From Azomonas tarimensis (GTDB lineage: Bacteria > Pseudomonadota > Gammaproteobacteria > Pseudomonadales > Pseudomonadaceae): a DNA stretch of 64,000 bases. The translations under genes were made by a program, and so were the position numbers. The notes below the pieces were generated by a model. That model worked only from the letters and a program-made list of their open reading frames with translations, was not told where the DNA came from and did no database searches. Numbering within the stretch: the first letter of the stretch is position 1; each line of letters begins with the position of its first letter. The stretch spans positions 941,253 through 1,005,252 of the forward strand of contig NZ_JBHRXZ010000022.1 in the NCBI RefSeq assembly GCF_042648805.1, written 5' to 3'. This document shows, piece after piece, positions 42,250-51,031 of this stretch.

Positions 42250-43443
42250 ATGAACAAGAGCATTCGTGAGAAGGCCTTGCGCTTGCAGGACGCGGTCAAG
42301 CGCTTCTGCAGCGAGGAAATGCCCGCGGCACTGCTGGACAAGGCCCACCGCCACCAGGTGCTGGACAAGGCCGACTATGTGCAGTGGATGCAGTTGCTGC
42401 AGCAGAAGGGCTGGGTGGCAGGCCACTGGCCAGAGGAGCACGGCGGGCAGCAATGGTCGTCTCTCGAACGCTTCGTCTTCGAGGACGAACTGGCTCGCCA
42501 GGGCTGCCCCTGGATCATTCCCTTCGGGGTGAAATACGTAGGGCCGGTGATCTACAGCTTTGGCAGCGAGAAACAGAAGAAGCGCTTTTTGCCCGGCATC
42601 CTGTCCACCGAGGAATTCTGGGCCCAAGGGTACTCCGAGCCCAACGCCGGTTCCGATCTCGCCGGGCTGAAGACCCAGGCGGTGCGTGACGGCGACCACT
42701 ACGTGGTGACCGGACAGAAGATCTGGACCACCTACGCCCAGTGGGCCGACTGGCTGTTCTGTCTCGTACGCACGAGCAACGACGGCAAGCCGCAAAGCGG
42801 CATTTCCTTTCTGCTCATCGACATGAAAAGCCCGGGCATCACTGTCAACCCGATCCACACCATGGACGGCTACCACCACGTCAACGAGGTGTGGCTGGAC
42901 AACGTCCGGGTGCCGGTGGAAAACCTGGTGGGCGAGGAAGGCAAAGGTTGGAACTACGCCAAGTTCCTGTTGAAGAACGAGCGTACCGCGGGGGCCATCG
43001 TCGGTCAGGCCTGGCATGTGCTGGACCGGCTGAAGAAGCTGGCCCGCGAGCCGCGCGCCGATGGCAGTCGCCTGCTGGATGAGCCCTTGATGCGCCAGCG
43101 CATCGCCGGCTTCGAGCTGCGCTTCATCGCTCTGCAGGAGGTCGCCTACCAGGCGGTGGAGGCCATGGTGGAAGGCACCGACAACGGCGGCGAGGCCTCG
43201 ATCATCAAGATCCGTGGCACTGAACTGTACCAGGAGGTCTCCGAGGCGCTGGTGGAAGCGCTGGGCCCGGCCGGCATCGCCTTCGACGTCGAGGCGCTGC
43301 ATCAGGCAGGCATGCCGCCACTGGGGCCGGATGACGCCGGAGGCATCCTAAAGGAACACTTCTACAACCGGGCGGCGACCATCTTCGGAGGCTCGTCGGA
43401 AATCCAGCGCAATATCATTGCCAAGATGGTGCTCGGCCTATGA
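42250..43443 (+). CDS. acyl-CoA dehydrogenase, large partner
   Basis: 397 aa: YSEPNAGSDLAGLKTQAV near residue 132, GQKIWTTYAQWADWLFCLVRT, and a C-terminal TIFGGSSEIQRNIIAKMVLGL. FAD-binding residues are intact. It overlaps the next, smaller ACAD-like gene by four bases. Side-chain and ring acyl-CoA dehydrogenases of steroid degraders are often heterotetramers built from two such unequal genes. It probably introduces an alpha,beta double bond in the CoA thioester. Confidence 0.88.
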   Translation: MNKSIREKALRLQDAVKRFCSEEMPAALLDKAHRHQVLDKADYVQWMQLLQQKGWVAGHWPEEHGGQQWSSLERFVFEDELARQGCPWIIPFGVKYVGPVIYSFGSEKQKKRFLPGILSTEEFWAQGYSEPNAGSDLAGLKTQAVRDGDHYVVTGQKIWTTYAQWADWLFCLVRTSNDGKPQSGISFLLIDMKSPGITVNPIHTMDGYHHVNEVWLDNVRVPVENLVGEEGKGWNYAKFLLKNERTAGAIVGQAWHVLDRLKKLAREPRADGSRLLDEPLMRQRIAGFELRFIALQEVAYQAVEAMVEGTDNGGEASIIKIRGTELYQEVSEALVEALGPAGIAFDVEALHQAGMPPLGPDDAGGILKEHFYNRAATIFGGSSEIQRNIIAKMVLGL

Positions 43444-44531
43444 CTACCGATCTCGAAACCATCTCCATGCTGCGCGACAGCCTGGAACGCTACACCGCCG
43501 ACCATTATAACTTCCTGCAGCGCGCCAGACGCCTCGACGGGCCGGCAGGCTTCGATCCGGCGATCTGGGCGACCTATGCCGAGCAGGGTTGGCTGTCGCT
43601 GCGTCTGCCGGAAGACCTGGGCGGCCTCGAAGGCGACGCCGTGGCCGTGGGCGCAGTGATGGAAGTGGTCGGCGCCCGCCTGTTGATGGAGCCGTTGCTT
43701 GGCTCGGCGGTGCTCGCTCCCGGCGTGTTGCTGCGCCAAGGGTCGGAGGGGCAGCAGGCCGAGCTGCTGTCGGCGATGGCCGAGGGGCGGTTGCAGGTGG
43801 CATTCGCCGATTGCGGGCTGGACGCGCCGGCCTGTCGCTATGCCGGGGAAACCCTGGTTGGCGAGATCCCGCTGGTGCTCAACGGCGACAGCGCCGACCT
43901 GTTCATCGTCCCGGCGCTGGACGAGCGCCGCCAGGTGGTGTTCTGCCTGGTCCGGGCCGATGCCGCCGGGGTGACGTGCAAGGCGTTCCGGCTGGTGGAT
44001 GCCCGTGGTGCCGCGTCGTTGTCGTTCGAAGGCGCCGCCGTGACCCTGCTGCAGCCTGAAGACGACGCGCCGAGCGCCGCCGAGACCCTGGGCCAGGTGC
44101 GCGACGAAGCCGCCGTGGCGCTCTGCGCCGAAGCGCTGGGCGTGGCGAGCAGCCTGTTGCGGGTGACCAACGAGTACCTGAAGGTGCGCCAACAGTTCGG
44201 CAAGCCCCTGGCGGCCAACCAGGCGTTGCAGCATCGCATGGCGGATGTGTACCTCCTGGTGGCGGAGATCCGTGCGCTGACCCGGGCCATGCAGCAGGCC
44301 ATGACCCTGCCGAGCGATGAGCGCGGGCGGATCATCAGCGGCGGTCGCGCCTACGTGGTGCGCGCGGCGCGCAAGGTGGGCAACGAGGCGATCCAGCTGC
44401 ACGGCGGGGTGGGGGTGACCGAGGAACTGGACGTCAGCCACTACTTCCGCCGGCTGATGGTCAACGCCGTGCTGCACGGCGACCACGACGCGCAGTTCTC
44501 GCGCTTTGTCGAACATTCTCTGGCCGATTAG
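43440..44531 (+). CDS. acyl-CoA dehydrogenase-like, small partner
   Basis: 363 aa. A divergent ACAD fold: YAEQGWLSLRLPEDLGGLEGD, VRQQFGKPLAANQALQHRMAD, and LHGGVGVTEELDVSHYFRRL. The middle domain lacks the usual TEPxAGSD strip. Start overlaps the preceding ACAD stop (ATGA). Together they are likely an alpha2beta2 enzyme. It is followed by a CoA ligase after 8 bases. Confidence 0.85.
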   Translation: MTTDLETISMLRDSLERYTADHYNFLQRARRLDGPAGFDPAIWATYAEQGWLSLRLPEDLGGLEGDAVAVGAVMEVVGARLLMEPLLGSAVLAPGVLLRQGSEGQQAELLSAMAEGRLQVAFADCGLDAPACRYAGETLVGEIPLVLNGDSADLFIVPALDERRQVVFCLVRADAAGVTCKAFRLVDARGAASLSFEGAAVTLLQPEDDAPSAAETLGQVRDEAAVALCAEALGVASSLLRVTNEYLKVRQQFGKPLAANQALQHRMADVYLLVAEIRALTRAMQQAMTLPSDERGRIISGGRAYVVRAARKVGNEAIQLHGGVGVTEELDVSHYFRRLMVNAVLHGDHDAQFSRFVEHSLAD

Positions 44532-44539
44532 GAGGGCTC

Positions 44540-46186
44540 ATGCGCAAGGACATCAGTGGCTATCAGGTGCGTCTGGACGAGCAGAGCAGCGCCCGCTATG
44601 CCGGCAGCAGCGAATGGATGGGGCGCACCGTGGCGCAACTGGCCGGAGCGCTGGCCACCCAGGACCCACAGCGCATCACCCACAGCTTCGACGGCGAACC
44701 CTGCCGCATCGGCCCGCTGCTGGACGACGCCCGGCTGCTGGCCGGCGCGCTGCAGCGGCGCGGGCTGGTGCAGGGCGATGTGATCGCCTTCCAGCTGCCG
44801 AACTGGCGCGAGGCGGCGGTGATCGACCTCGCCGCCAGCCTGTTGGGGCTGGTGATCGCGCCCATCGTGCCGATCTACCGCGACGCCGAGGTGGCCTACA
44901 TGCTGGCCGACTGCAAGGCCAAGGCATTCTTCCATCCCGGTGAATACCGCGGCTTCGATTTCGCTACCATGGTCGAGCGCCTGGCTTCCGAACTGCCGGC
45001 CCTGCAGTTGCGCTGTCCGGTGCGCAGTGCCGCCGGCGGGCGCAACGGCTTCGAGCAGATGCTGGGCGAAGCCCAGGCGCTGGAGGCCGCGCCCGAGGTG
45101 GACGCCCACGCGGTCCGGCTGATCCTCTACACCTCCGGCACCACCGGCCGGCCGAAGGCGGTGTTGCATTCCCACAACACCGGCCCGACCCGGCTCAAGC
45201 GCGCCTTCGAGCACTGGTTCCGAGGCGCCGAAGACGCTGAACGGGTGCTGCTGATGGCCTCGCCGGTCACCCACGTGACCGGGCTCAGCGCCCTGGAGCT
45301 GCCGTTCTACCTGGACGCCCGCACTGTTTTCATGGACCGCTGGAATGCCACCGAGGCGCTGGGTCTGATCGAGCGCGAGGGGGTGACCATCAGCCTCGGC
45401 GCCACACCCTTCCTGCACGAGTTGCTGAGCCAGGCCGAGCAGCAGGGCAAGCGCCTGCCGAGCCTCAGGCGTTTCGCCTGTGGCGGTGCCGAAGTACCGC
45501 CCGCGCTCATCTACAAGACTCGCGAAGTACTCGATAACTGCCGCGCGTTCCGGGTGTTCGGCTCCAGCGAGGCGCCACTGGTGACCCTGGGGTTCGTCGG
45601 TGAAACCAAACTGGAACAGGCCGCCACCACCGATGGTGAGATCCTCGACTACCAGGTCCGCCTGCTGGACGACGAGGGCCGGGACGTGGCCCAGGGACAG
45701 GAAGGCGAGATCTGCGTGCGCGGCGCGGCCATGTTCCTCGGGTATGCCGACCCGCAGCAGACCGCCGAGAGCTTCGACGCCCAAGGCTTCTTCGCCACCG
45801 GCGACCTGGGCCGTATCACCGCGGACAACGCCATGGTCATCACCGGGCGCAAGAAGGACCTGATCAATCGCGGGGGCGAGAAGGTCAGTGCCAAGGAGGT
45901 CGAAGACATCCTGCATCAGCACCCCGCCATCGACGAAGCCGCCGTGGTCGCCATGCCCCACGAACGCCTTGGCGAAACCCTCTGCGCCTATGTCATCCTC
46001 AAGCCTGGCCAGGCGCTGACGCTGCAGGGCCTGCTGGAACAGGTCTGTCACGCGGGCGTGGCCAAACAGAAATACCCCGAGCGTCTGGTGGTGGTGGAGG
46101 ATTTCCCCCGCACCGCCTCGGGCAAGATCCGCAAGGATCGCCTGCGCGCCGATATCCGCGAGCGCCTGGCCGCACAACAACAATAA
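44540..46186 (+). CDS. AMP-dependent acyl-CoA ligase
   Basis: 548 aa, ANL superfamily. Motifs: LILYTSGTTGRPKAVLHSHN near residue 195, FGSSEAP, TGDLGRI, GRKKDLINRGGEKVSAKEVE, and the C-terminal PRTASGKIRKDRLR with the catalytic Lys. It activates a carboxylate to its CoA ester, feeding the adjacent dehydrogenases. Resembles cyclohexanecarboxylate- and long-chain-type ligases; substrate unknown. Its 3' end also forms the A-rich leader of the reductase gene. Confidence 0.9.
   Translation: MRKDISGYQVRLDEQSSARYAGSSEWMGRTVAQLAGALATQDPQRITHSFDGEPCRIGPLLDDARLLAGALQRRGLVQGDVIAFQLPNWREAAVIDLAASLLGLVIAPIVPIYRDAEVAYMLADCKAKAFFHPGEYRGFDFATMVERLASELPALQLRCPVRSAAGGRNGFEQMLGEAQALEAAPEVDAHAVRLILYTSGTTGRPKAVLHSHNTGPTRLKRAFEHWFRGAEDAERVLLMASPVTHVTGLSALELPFYLDARTVFMDRWNATEALGLIEREGVTISLGATPFLHELLSQAEQQGKRLPSLRRFACGGAEVPPALIYKTREVLDNCRAFRVFGSSEAPLVTLGFVGETKLEQAATTDGEILDYQVRLLDDEGRDVAQGQEGEICVRGAAMFLGYADPQQTAESFDAQGFFATGDLGRITADNAMVITGRKKDLINRGGEKVSAKEVEDILHQHPAIDEAAVVAMPHERLGETLCAYVILKPGQALTLQGLLEQVCHAGVAKQKYPERLVVVEDFPRTASGKIRKDRLRADIRERLAAQQQ
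46176..46186 (+). promoter_or_regulatory. Crc/Hfq-type A-rich motif
   Basis: AACAACAATAA, two overlapping perfect matches across the ligase stop, 25 bases before the reductase ATG. Confidence 0.45.
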
Positions 46187-46211
46187 GCGACACCGAATCG
46201 GAGTACCGACC

Positions 46212-47174
46212 ATGGAACAGACCCTGCTGCAAGTCCGCATTGCCAGGAAGGCACAGGAGGCGCTGGATATCGTCACCCTGGAGCTGGCCCCGGTGGAGGG
46301 TGAGCATCTTCCGGCGTTCAGCGCCGGCTCCCACATCGACGTGGAGATCAGGCCCGGGCTGGTGCGCCAGTATTCCCTGTGCAACGACCCCACCGAAAAG
46401 CACCGCTACCTGATCGGCGTGCTGCGCGATCCGGGCTCCCGTGGCGGCTCGGTGGCGGTGCACGACGAGCTGCAGGAAGGGCAGGTGATCCACATCAGCC
46501 CGCCGCGCAACCACTTCGCCCTGACCCAGGCCCCCCATTCGCTGCTGCTCGCCGGTGGCATCGGCGTCACCCCTATCCTGTGCATGGCCGAGCGCCTGGC
46601 GCAGATCGGCAGCGACTTCGAGATGCACTACTGCTCCCGCTCACCGGAGCGCATGGCCTTCCGCCAGCGCATCGCGCAGTCGGGCTACGCCGGGCATGTC
46701 CATGAGCACTTCGACGACGGCGACCCGGCGCAGAAGCTCGACCTGCCGACGGTGCTGGATGCCCAGCCGGCCGGCACCCACCTCTACGTCTGCGGCCCGG
46801 CGGGCTTCATCGATTTCGTCAGCGCCACGGCCGAGCAGAAGGGCTGGGGCAAGGAGCGCATCCACTTCGAGTACTTCGCCGCCAAGGCGGTGGATACCTC
46901 CGACGACGGCAGCTTCGAGGTGCAGGTCGCGAGTACCGGCAAGGTCTATACCATCGGCAGGGACGACTCAATCGTATCGGTGCTCGCCGAAGACGGCGTG
47001 GAGATCACCACCAGCTGCGAGCAAGGCATCTGTGGCGCCTGCATCACCCGCGTGCTGCAAGGCCAGCCGGATCACCGTGACCAAGTCCTCACCGACCAGG
47101 AGCGCAACGAGGAAAACTGGTTCACCCCCTGCTGCTCCCGCTCGCTGACGCCCAAGCTGGTGCTGGATATCTAA
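46212..47174 (+). CDS. oxygenase reductase (phthalate dioxygenase reductase type)
   Basis: 320 aa. Order: flavin domain with RQYSLCNDP near residue 57, NAD domain with GGIGVTPILCMAERL and YVCGPAGFIDFV, and a C-terminal plant-type 2Fe-2S domain CEQGICGACITRVLQG with the fourth Cys in TPCCSRS. Electron donor for Rieske oxygenases; the only reductase in the window for five oxygenases and one ferredoxin, so it is probably shared. Confidence 0.9.
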   Translation: MEQTLLQVRIARKAQEALDIVTLELAPVEGEHLPAFSAGSHIDVEIRPGLVRQYSLCNDPTEKHRYLIGVLRDPGSRGGSVAVHDELQEGQVIHISPPRNHFALTQAPHSLLLAGGIGVTPILCMAERLAQIGSDFEMHYCSRSPERMAFRQRIAQSGYAGHVHEHFDDGDPAQKLDLPTVLDAQPAGTHLYVCGPAGFIDFVSATAEQKGWGKERIHFEYFAAKAVDTSDDGSFEVQVASTGKVYTIGRDDSIVSVLAEDGVEITTSCEQGICGACITRVLQGQPDHRDQVLTDQERNEENWFTPCCSRSLTPKLVLDI

Positions 47175-47203
47175 GGTCGGCCAGAGGCTGACCTGGGCAG
47201 TTC

Positions 47204-47231
47204 GGTGGGAAAGGCTTCGCCGTTTCCCACC
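47204..47231 (+). terminator. terminator-like hairpin
   Basis: Stem GGTGGGAAA / TTTCCCACC with an inner GGC-TTC-GCC and one bulged G, 30 bases after the reductase stop. No T tract. Confidence 0.5.
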
Positions 47232-47305
47232 CTACCGATCTGCAAGAAGCTTCCTGCCGGCCGCGCTTGAGCGGTACGCCCACCTTTTCCTTCATGGAGT
47301 CTCCC

Positions 47306-48268
47306 ATGCAAAACCGTCCCCTCGGCACCTCCGGCTTTTCCATCGCTCCGCTGGTGTTCGGCGGCAACGTATTCGGCTGGACCCTCGACCGCGAGCGCGC
47401 CTTTGTTCTGCTGGACCGCTTCTTCGAGGCCGGCTTCAATTGCATCGACACCGCTGACGTCTACTGCGCCTGGGTCGAGGGCAAGCGAGGAGGGGAGTCC
47501 GAAACCATCATCGGCGATTGGCTGGCTGCCCGCCCCGATCATCGTGAGCAAGCGGTCATCATCAGCAAGGGCGGGGTCAATCTCGAAACCGGCAGGATGG
47601 ATCTGTCCGCCGAGTACATCACCCGCGCCGTGGAAGCCTCGCTCAAGCGGCTGCAGGTCGAGCGCATCGACCTCTACCTCAGCCACTGGCCGGACCCCAC
47701 CACACCGGTGGAAGAAACCCTGCGCGCCTACGAGAAGCTGATCGAGCAGGGCAAGATCGCCGCCATCGGCTCATCCAACATCGACGCCGGGCAGATCCGC
47801 GAGGCGCTGGACGTCTCGGACCGGGAAGGCCTGCCGCGCTACGCGCTGCACCAGCCGGAATTCAACCTCCACGACCGCGCCGGCTTCGGCCCCGAGCTGC
47901 AGCAGCTGTGCCTCGACGAGCGCCTTGGGGTGGTCAGCTACTACAGCCTCGCCTCCGGCTTTCTCACCGGTAAGTACCGCAGCGAGGCGGATCTGTCCAA
48001 GAGCCCGCGTGGCAAGGACGTGGCGAAATACCTCACGCCCCGCGGCATGCGCATTCTCGATGCGCTGGAGGAAGTCGCCGCCGAACTCGATGCCAAGCCG
48101 GCTGAGGTCGCCCTGGCCTGGGTCATCGCCTACCCGGGCATGACCGCGCCGGTTGCCAGCGCCTCGACCCTTGAGCAGCTGGAAAGCCTGATCCGCGCCG
48201 CGTCGCTCAAGCTGCCACTGGACGCTTTCGAACGGCTGGACCAGACCAGCCGGCACGGTCGCGAATGA
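47306..48268 (+). CDS. aldo/keto reductase
   Basis: 320 aa, AKR TIM barrel. Catalytic set: Asp and Tyr in CIDTADVYCAW, Lys in VIISKGG, His in LYLSHWPDPTTPVEETL. C-terminal SASTLEQLESLIRAA is the NADPH-binding end. ATG 47306 follows GGAG; in-frame alternatives at 47294 or earlier are less well placed. It overlaps the permease gene by four bases. Reduces an aldehyde or ketone; link to the island is by position only. Confidence 0.88.
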   Translation: MQNRPLGTSGFSIAPLVFGGNVFGWTLDRERAFVLLDRFFEAGFNCIDTADVYCAWVEGKRGGESETIIGDWLAARPDHREQAVIISKGGVNLETGRMDLSAEYITRAVEASLKRLQVERIDLYLSHWPDPTTPVEETLRAYEKLIEQGKIAAIGSSNIDAGQIREALDVSDREGLPRYALHQPEFNLHDRAGFGPELQQLCLDERLGVVSYYSLASGFLTGKYRSEADLSKSPRGKDVAKYLTPRGMRILDALEEVAAELDAKPAEVALAWVIAYPGMTAPVASASTLEQLESLIRAASLKLPLDAFERLDQTSRHGRE

Positions 48269-49203
48269 GCCACGCCACCCGTCTGCTGTTCGCTTATCTC
48301 GGGGTCACCCTGATCTGGGCCACCACACCGTTGGCGATCCAGTGGGGCACCCTCGACACCAGCTTCGACTTTGCCGCCATGTCACGCATGGTCATCGGCA
48401 TGTGCTGCGCGCTGCTGCTCATCGGCCTGATGCGCGTGCCCCTGCCGCGGCACCGTCGGGCGCTGGCCTCCTACACGGTGGCCGGGCTCGGCCAGTTTCT
48501 CGCCATGTACGGCGTCTACTGGGCAGCCCAGCGCATCGACTCCGGGCTGATGTCGGTCATCTTCGGCCTCTCGCCGCTGGTCACCAGCCTCATGGCCAGC
48601 CTCTGGCTCGGCGAAAAGCTGCTCAACCTGCCGCGCCTGCTGGGCATGTTGCTCGGCCTGGTTGGCCTCGGCGTCATCTTCGGCGACGGCGCGCTGCTGC
48701 TGGAGCCCGGAATGCTTCCCGGCATCACCGTGCTCCTGCTTGGCGTGCTCCTCCACGCCGCGAGTCTGGTGGGCCTGAAGTACATCGCTGACGACAGCCC
48801 ACCGCTGGCCACCACCACCGGCGCGCTGCTGGTGGCCACGCCGCTCTTCCTGCTCGCCTGGTGGCTCGGCGGCGGCACCTGGCCAGCCACCTACAGCTGG
48901 CGCGGCGGGCTGTCGATTCTCTACCTCGGCGTGTTCGGGTCGGTGCTGGGCTTTGCCCTCTACTACTTCATCGTCCGCCACATGGCCTCCGAACGCGTCG
49001 CCCTGATCCTCGTCATCACTCCCATCGCTGCGCTCTTCGTCGGCTGGCAATTCAACGACGAAGCCCTGCCCGCCACGGCCTGGATCGGCGGCGCGCTGAT
49101 CAGTGGTGGGTTGCTGTTGCATGTGCGGGGGAGTCGGGCCGGACGGTTGGAGGGGAGGGGGCGTGGACTTTCCAAGCCCCCGCTGGCCCGTCCGCATTCC
49201 TAG
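48265..49203 (+). CDS. EamA/DMT-family permease
   Basis: 312 aa with ten hydrophobic segments in two EamA halves, each closing in a glycine-rich stretch (LLGMLLGLVGLGVIFGDG; WIGGALISGGLLLHVRG). Start overlaps the AKR stop. Drug/metabolite transporter, probably an exporter. It is the last catabolic-side gene before the metal-resistance insert; the C-terminal tail (GRGLSKPPLARPHS) is ordinary. Confidence 0.85.
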   Translation: MSHATRLLFAYLGVTLIWATTPLAIQWGTLDTSFDFAAMSRMVIGMCCALLLIGLMRVPLPRHRRALASYTVAGLGQFLAMYGVYWAAQRIDSGLMSVIFGLSPLVTSLMASLWLGEKLLNLPRLLGMLLGLVGLGVIFGDGALLLEPGMLPGITVLLLGVLLHAASLVGLKYIADDSPPLATTTGALLVATPLFLLAWWLGGGTWPATYSWRGGLSILYLGVFGSVLGFALYYFIVRHMASERVALILVITPIAALFVGWQFNDEALPATAWIGGALISGGLLLHVRGSRAGRLEGRGRGLSKPPLARPHS

Positions 49204-49271
49204 CCTGCGGATCGATCAGTGCACGTCATGTGTTTTCTCGTTGACTTCGATCTGGCCACCCTAGGCGCTGA

Positions 49272-49300
49272 TTGTCACCCGGCAAGGGATACTAGATAAT
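49272..49300 (+). promoter_or_regulatory. candidate sigma70 promoter of the metal operon
   Basis: TTGTCA (49272-49277), a 17-base spacer, and GATAAT (49295-49300). The ATG of the CzcI-like gene is only 9 bases further on, so the message would be nearly leaderless, or the real promoter lies elsewhere. Confidence 0.4.
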
Positions 49301-49308
49301 CAGAAACC

Positions 49309-49629
49309 ATGCGACGAATCCTGCTTCTGACTCTTACGCTTGCGATGCTCGGCTTGAGTAGCGTCGGCTTTAGCCTGGCCTACCACCATGAGCTTGGAGA
49401 GGTAGGGCAGCGTGTCGTCGTGGGTGAAGCGCAAAGCGGCGAGAGCAGCAGTTTGCTTCGCTTTGGCGAGCATTTTTGTCATCTTGGCGCCCATCTCGCT
49501 GCCCTGCCATCCCATGGTTGGGTCTCACCACTCTTTCCGGCGAAGCAAACGCAGACTGTAGACTCGGTCGACATGCTGCCGAGTTTCTTCCCTGACCGGC
49601 CTTTGCGTCCTCCGCGTACCACCTCCTGA
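49309..49629 (+). CDS. czcI: CzcI-like small exported protein
   Basis: 106 aa. N-terminal signal-like segment (MRRILLLTLTLAMLGLSSVG), a His-containing middle (FGEHFCHLGAHLAALPSHGW) and a proline-rich end, FFPDRPLRPPRTTS, as in CzcI-type proteins that precede czcCBA. No ribosome-binding site is evident. Thought to modulate the efflux system. The call rests on position and end motif, so it is moderate. Confidence 0.6.
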   Translation: MRRILLLTLTLAMLGLSSVGFSLAYHHELGEVGQRVVVGEAQSGESSSLLRFGEHFCHLGAHLAALPSHGWVSPLFPAKQTQTVDSVDMLPSFFPDRPLRPPRTTS

Positions 49630-49693
49630 TTCAGCACAAGAACGCTCTGCCTCTTTCGGCAGGCAGCAATATTGTTGAACCCAGGAGTCGTGC

Positions 49694-51031
49694 ATGCGTA
49701 AGCCATGTGCACCTATGGCTTTGCTTGGCTGTGTGCTAGGCACGGTCACGCTTTTTACAGCCGCGTCACCTCAGCAGAACCCTCTTGAGACGGCAGCCCC
49801 TCACCTGTCGGGGCAGCCGATTGCCAGCATCGCTGGGACGACAGACATACTTACCCTGGCCGTTGCGATGCAGCGCGCGATCGAAGCAAGCCCTGAATTA
49901 GCCTCGGCACGCAGGGCGCTTTTCGCCAATGATGCGTTGATCACCCAGGCTCGTGTTTTTCCAAATCCTGTTCTATCCGCCACACGAGATGAAATCGGCT
50001 CGGACGCGCCCATTACGGAATTGGTGCTCAGCCAGGAAATCGAGCTGGGCGGCAAGCGTTCGGCCCGTATCGCGGCGGCCCAGACTGCCCGCGGCGCTGC
50101 CAGCGCCGATCTCGACGCAGCGCGTGCGCAGCTGCTCAGCACGGTAACCGCCTCCTTCTTCGCCGTACTCGTCGCTCAGGAGAGGCTGGAGCTGGCACAG
50201 GCGACATCGTCCCTGGCCCAGCGAGCGTTGAACGCTGCTACGAAACGTGTAGCGGCTGGCAAGGTTCCTTTTATCGAGCAGACCCGTGCGCAGGTGGCTG
50301 CAGCTGGCGTCCAGATGGAGCTGAGTGATGCCGAAACCGCGCTGGATATCGCACGCCAACGATTGTCGGTGCTGTGGAACGACCCCGAGCCGCGCTTTGG
50401 TCGTGTGGTTCATGCTACCGACAGTCTGCCCAATCCCCCCGCATTGGCCGAGCTTTACTCGCACCTTGCGCAGTCGCCTTTAATCCAGCGGGCTCGTCTC
50501 GAGACCGAACGGTATGAAGCGCTGCTGGCGATGGAGCGCGCCGAGAGGATTCCCAATCTAACGGTAAGCGCTGGCGCTCAGCGTTCGGATGCGTTCGATT
50601 CAACACAGGCCGTGGTAGGTGTTGCAATCGAGCTGCCCTTGTTTGATCGAAACCAGGGCAACATCAGCGCGGCCGAACAACGGCTGTACCAGGCTCGGGA
50701 TCAATACTCCGGATTAGCCATTCAATTGAAGCGCGACCTTGCCCAGGCTCACGCTCAACTCACGTCAGCCAACCGCCAGGCACGCACGCTGCGCGAGCAG
50801 GTGCTACCGGGCGCGGAGAGCGCTTTCTCGGCCGCTACCAAGGGGTTCGAGCTGGGCAGGTTCGACTTCCTTGATGTGCTGGATGCCCAGCGCACTCTGT
50901 TGCAAGCCCGCACCCAGTATCTCAATACCCTTGTCCAGGCCAGCCAGGCGAGCGCGGAGCTGGAACGAATTCTTGGCAGCCTAGTGGCCCCGTCCGCCAC
51001 GACCCCAGAGACCGAGGAGATCAACAATTGA
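49694..51031 (+). CDS. czcC: CzcC-type outer-membrane channel
   Basis: 445 aa, TolC-like outer-membrane factor: signal region, then ALAVAMQRAIEASPELASARRA-type repeat helices, LVLSQEIELGGKRSARIAAAQ, and the second repeat (VAIELPLFDRNQGNISAAEQ). AGGAG precedes the ATG. It forms the channel of a tripartite heavy-metal RND pump with the next two genes. Base composition is lower in GC than the catabolic genes by eye. Confidence 0.88.
   Translation: MRKPCAPMALLGCVLGTVTLFTAASPQQNPLETAAPHLSGQPIASIAGTTDILTLAVAMQRAIEASPELASARRALFANDALITQARVFPNPVLSATRDEIGSDAPITELVLSQEIELGGKRSARIAAAQTARGAASADLDAARAQLLSTVTASFFAVLVAQERLELAQATSSLAQRALNAATKRVAAGKVPFIEQTRAQVAAAGVQMELSDAETALDIARQRLSVLWNDPEPRFGRVVHATDSLPNPPALAELYSHLAQSPLIQRARLETERYEALLAMERAERIPNLTVSAGAQRSDAFDSTQAVVGVAIELPLFDRNQGNISAAEQRLYQARDQYSGLAIQLKRDLAQAHAQLTSANRQARTLREQVLPGAESAFSAATKGFELGRFDFLDVLDAQRTLLQARTQYLNTLVQASQASAELERILGSLVAPSATTPETEEINN

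Noticed and set aside
51028..51031. TTG start of czcB considered as a frame error.
   Set aside because: GAGGAG lies at the right distance, the overlap with the czcC stop is typical, and the N-terminal anchor begins there.
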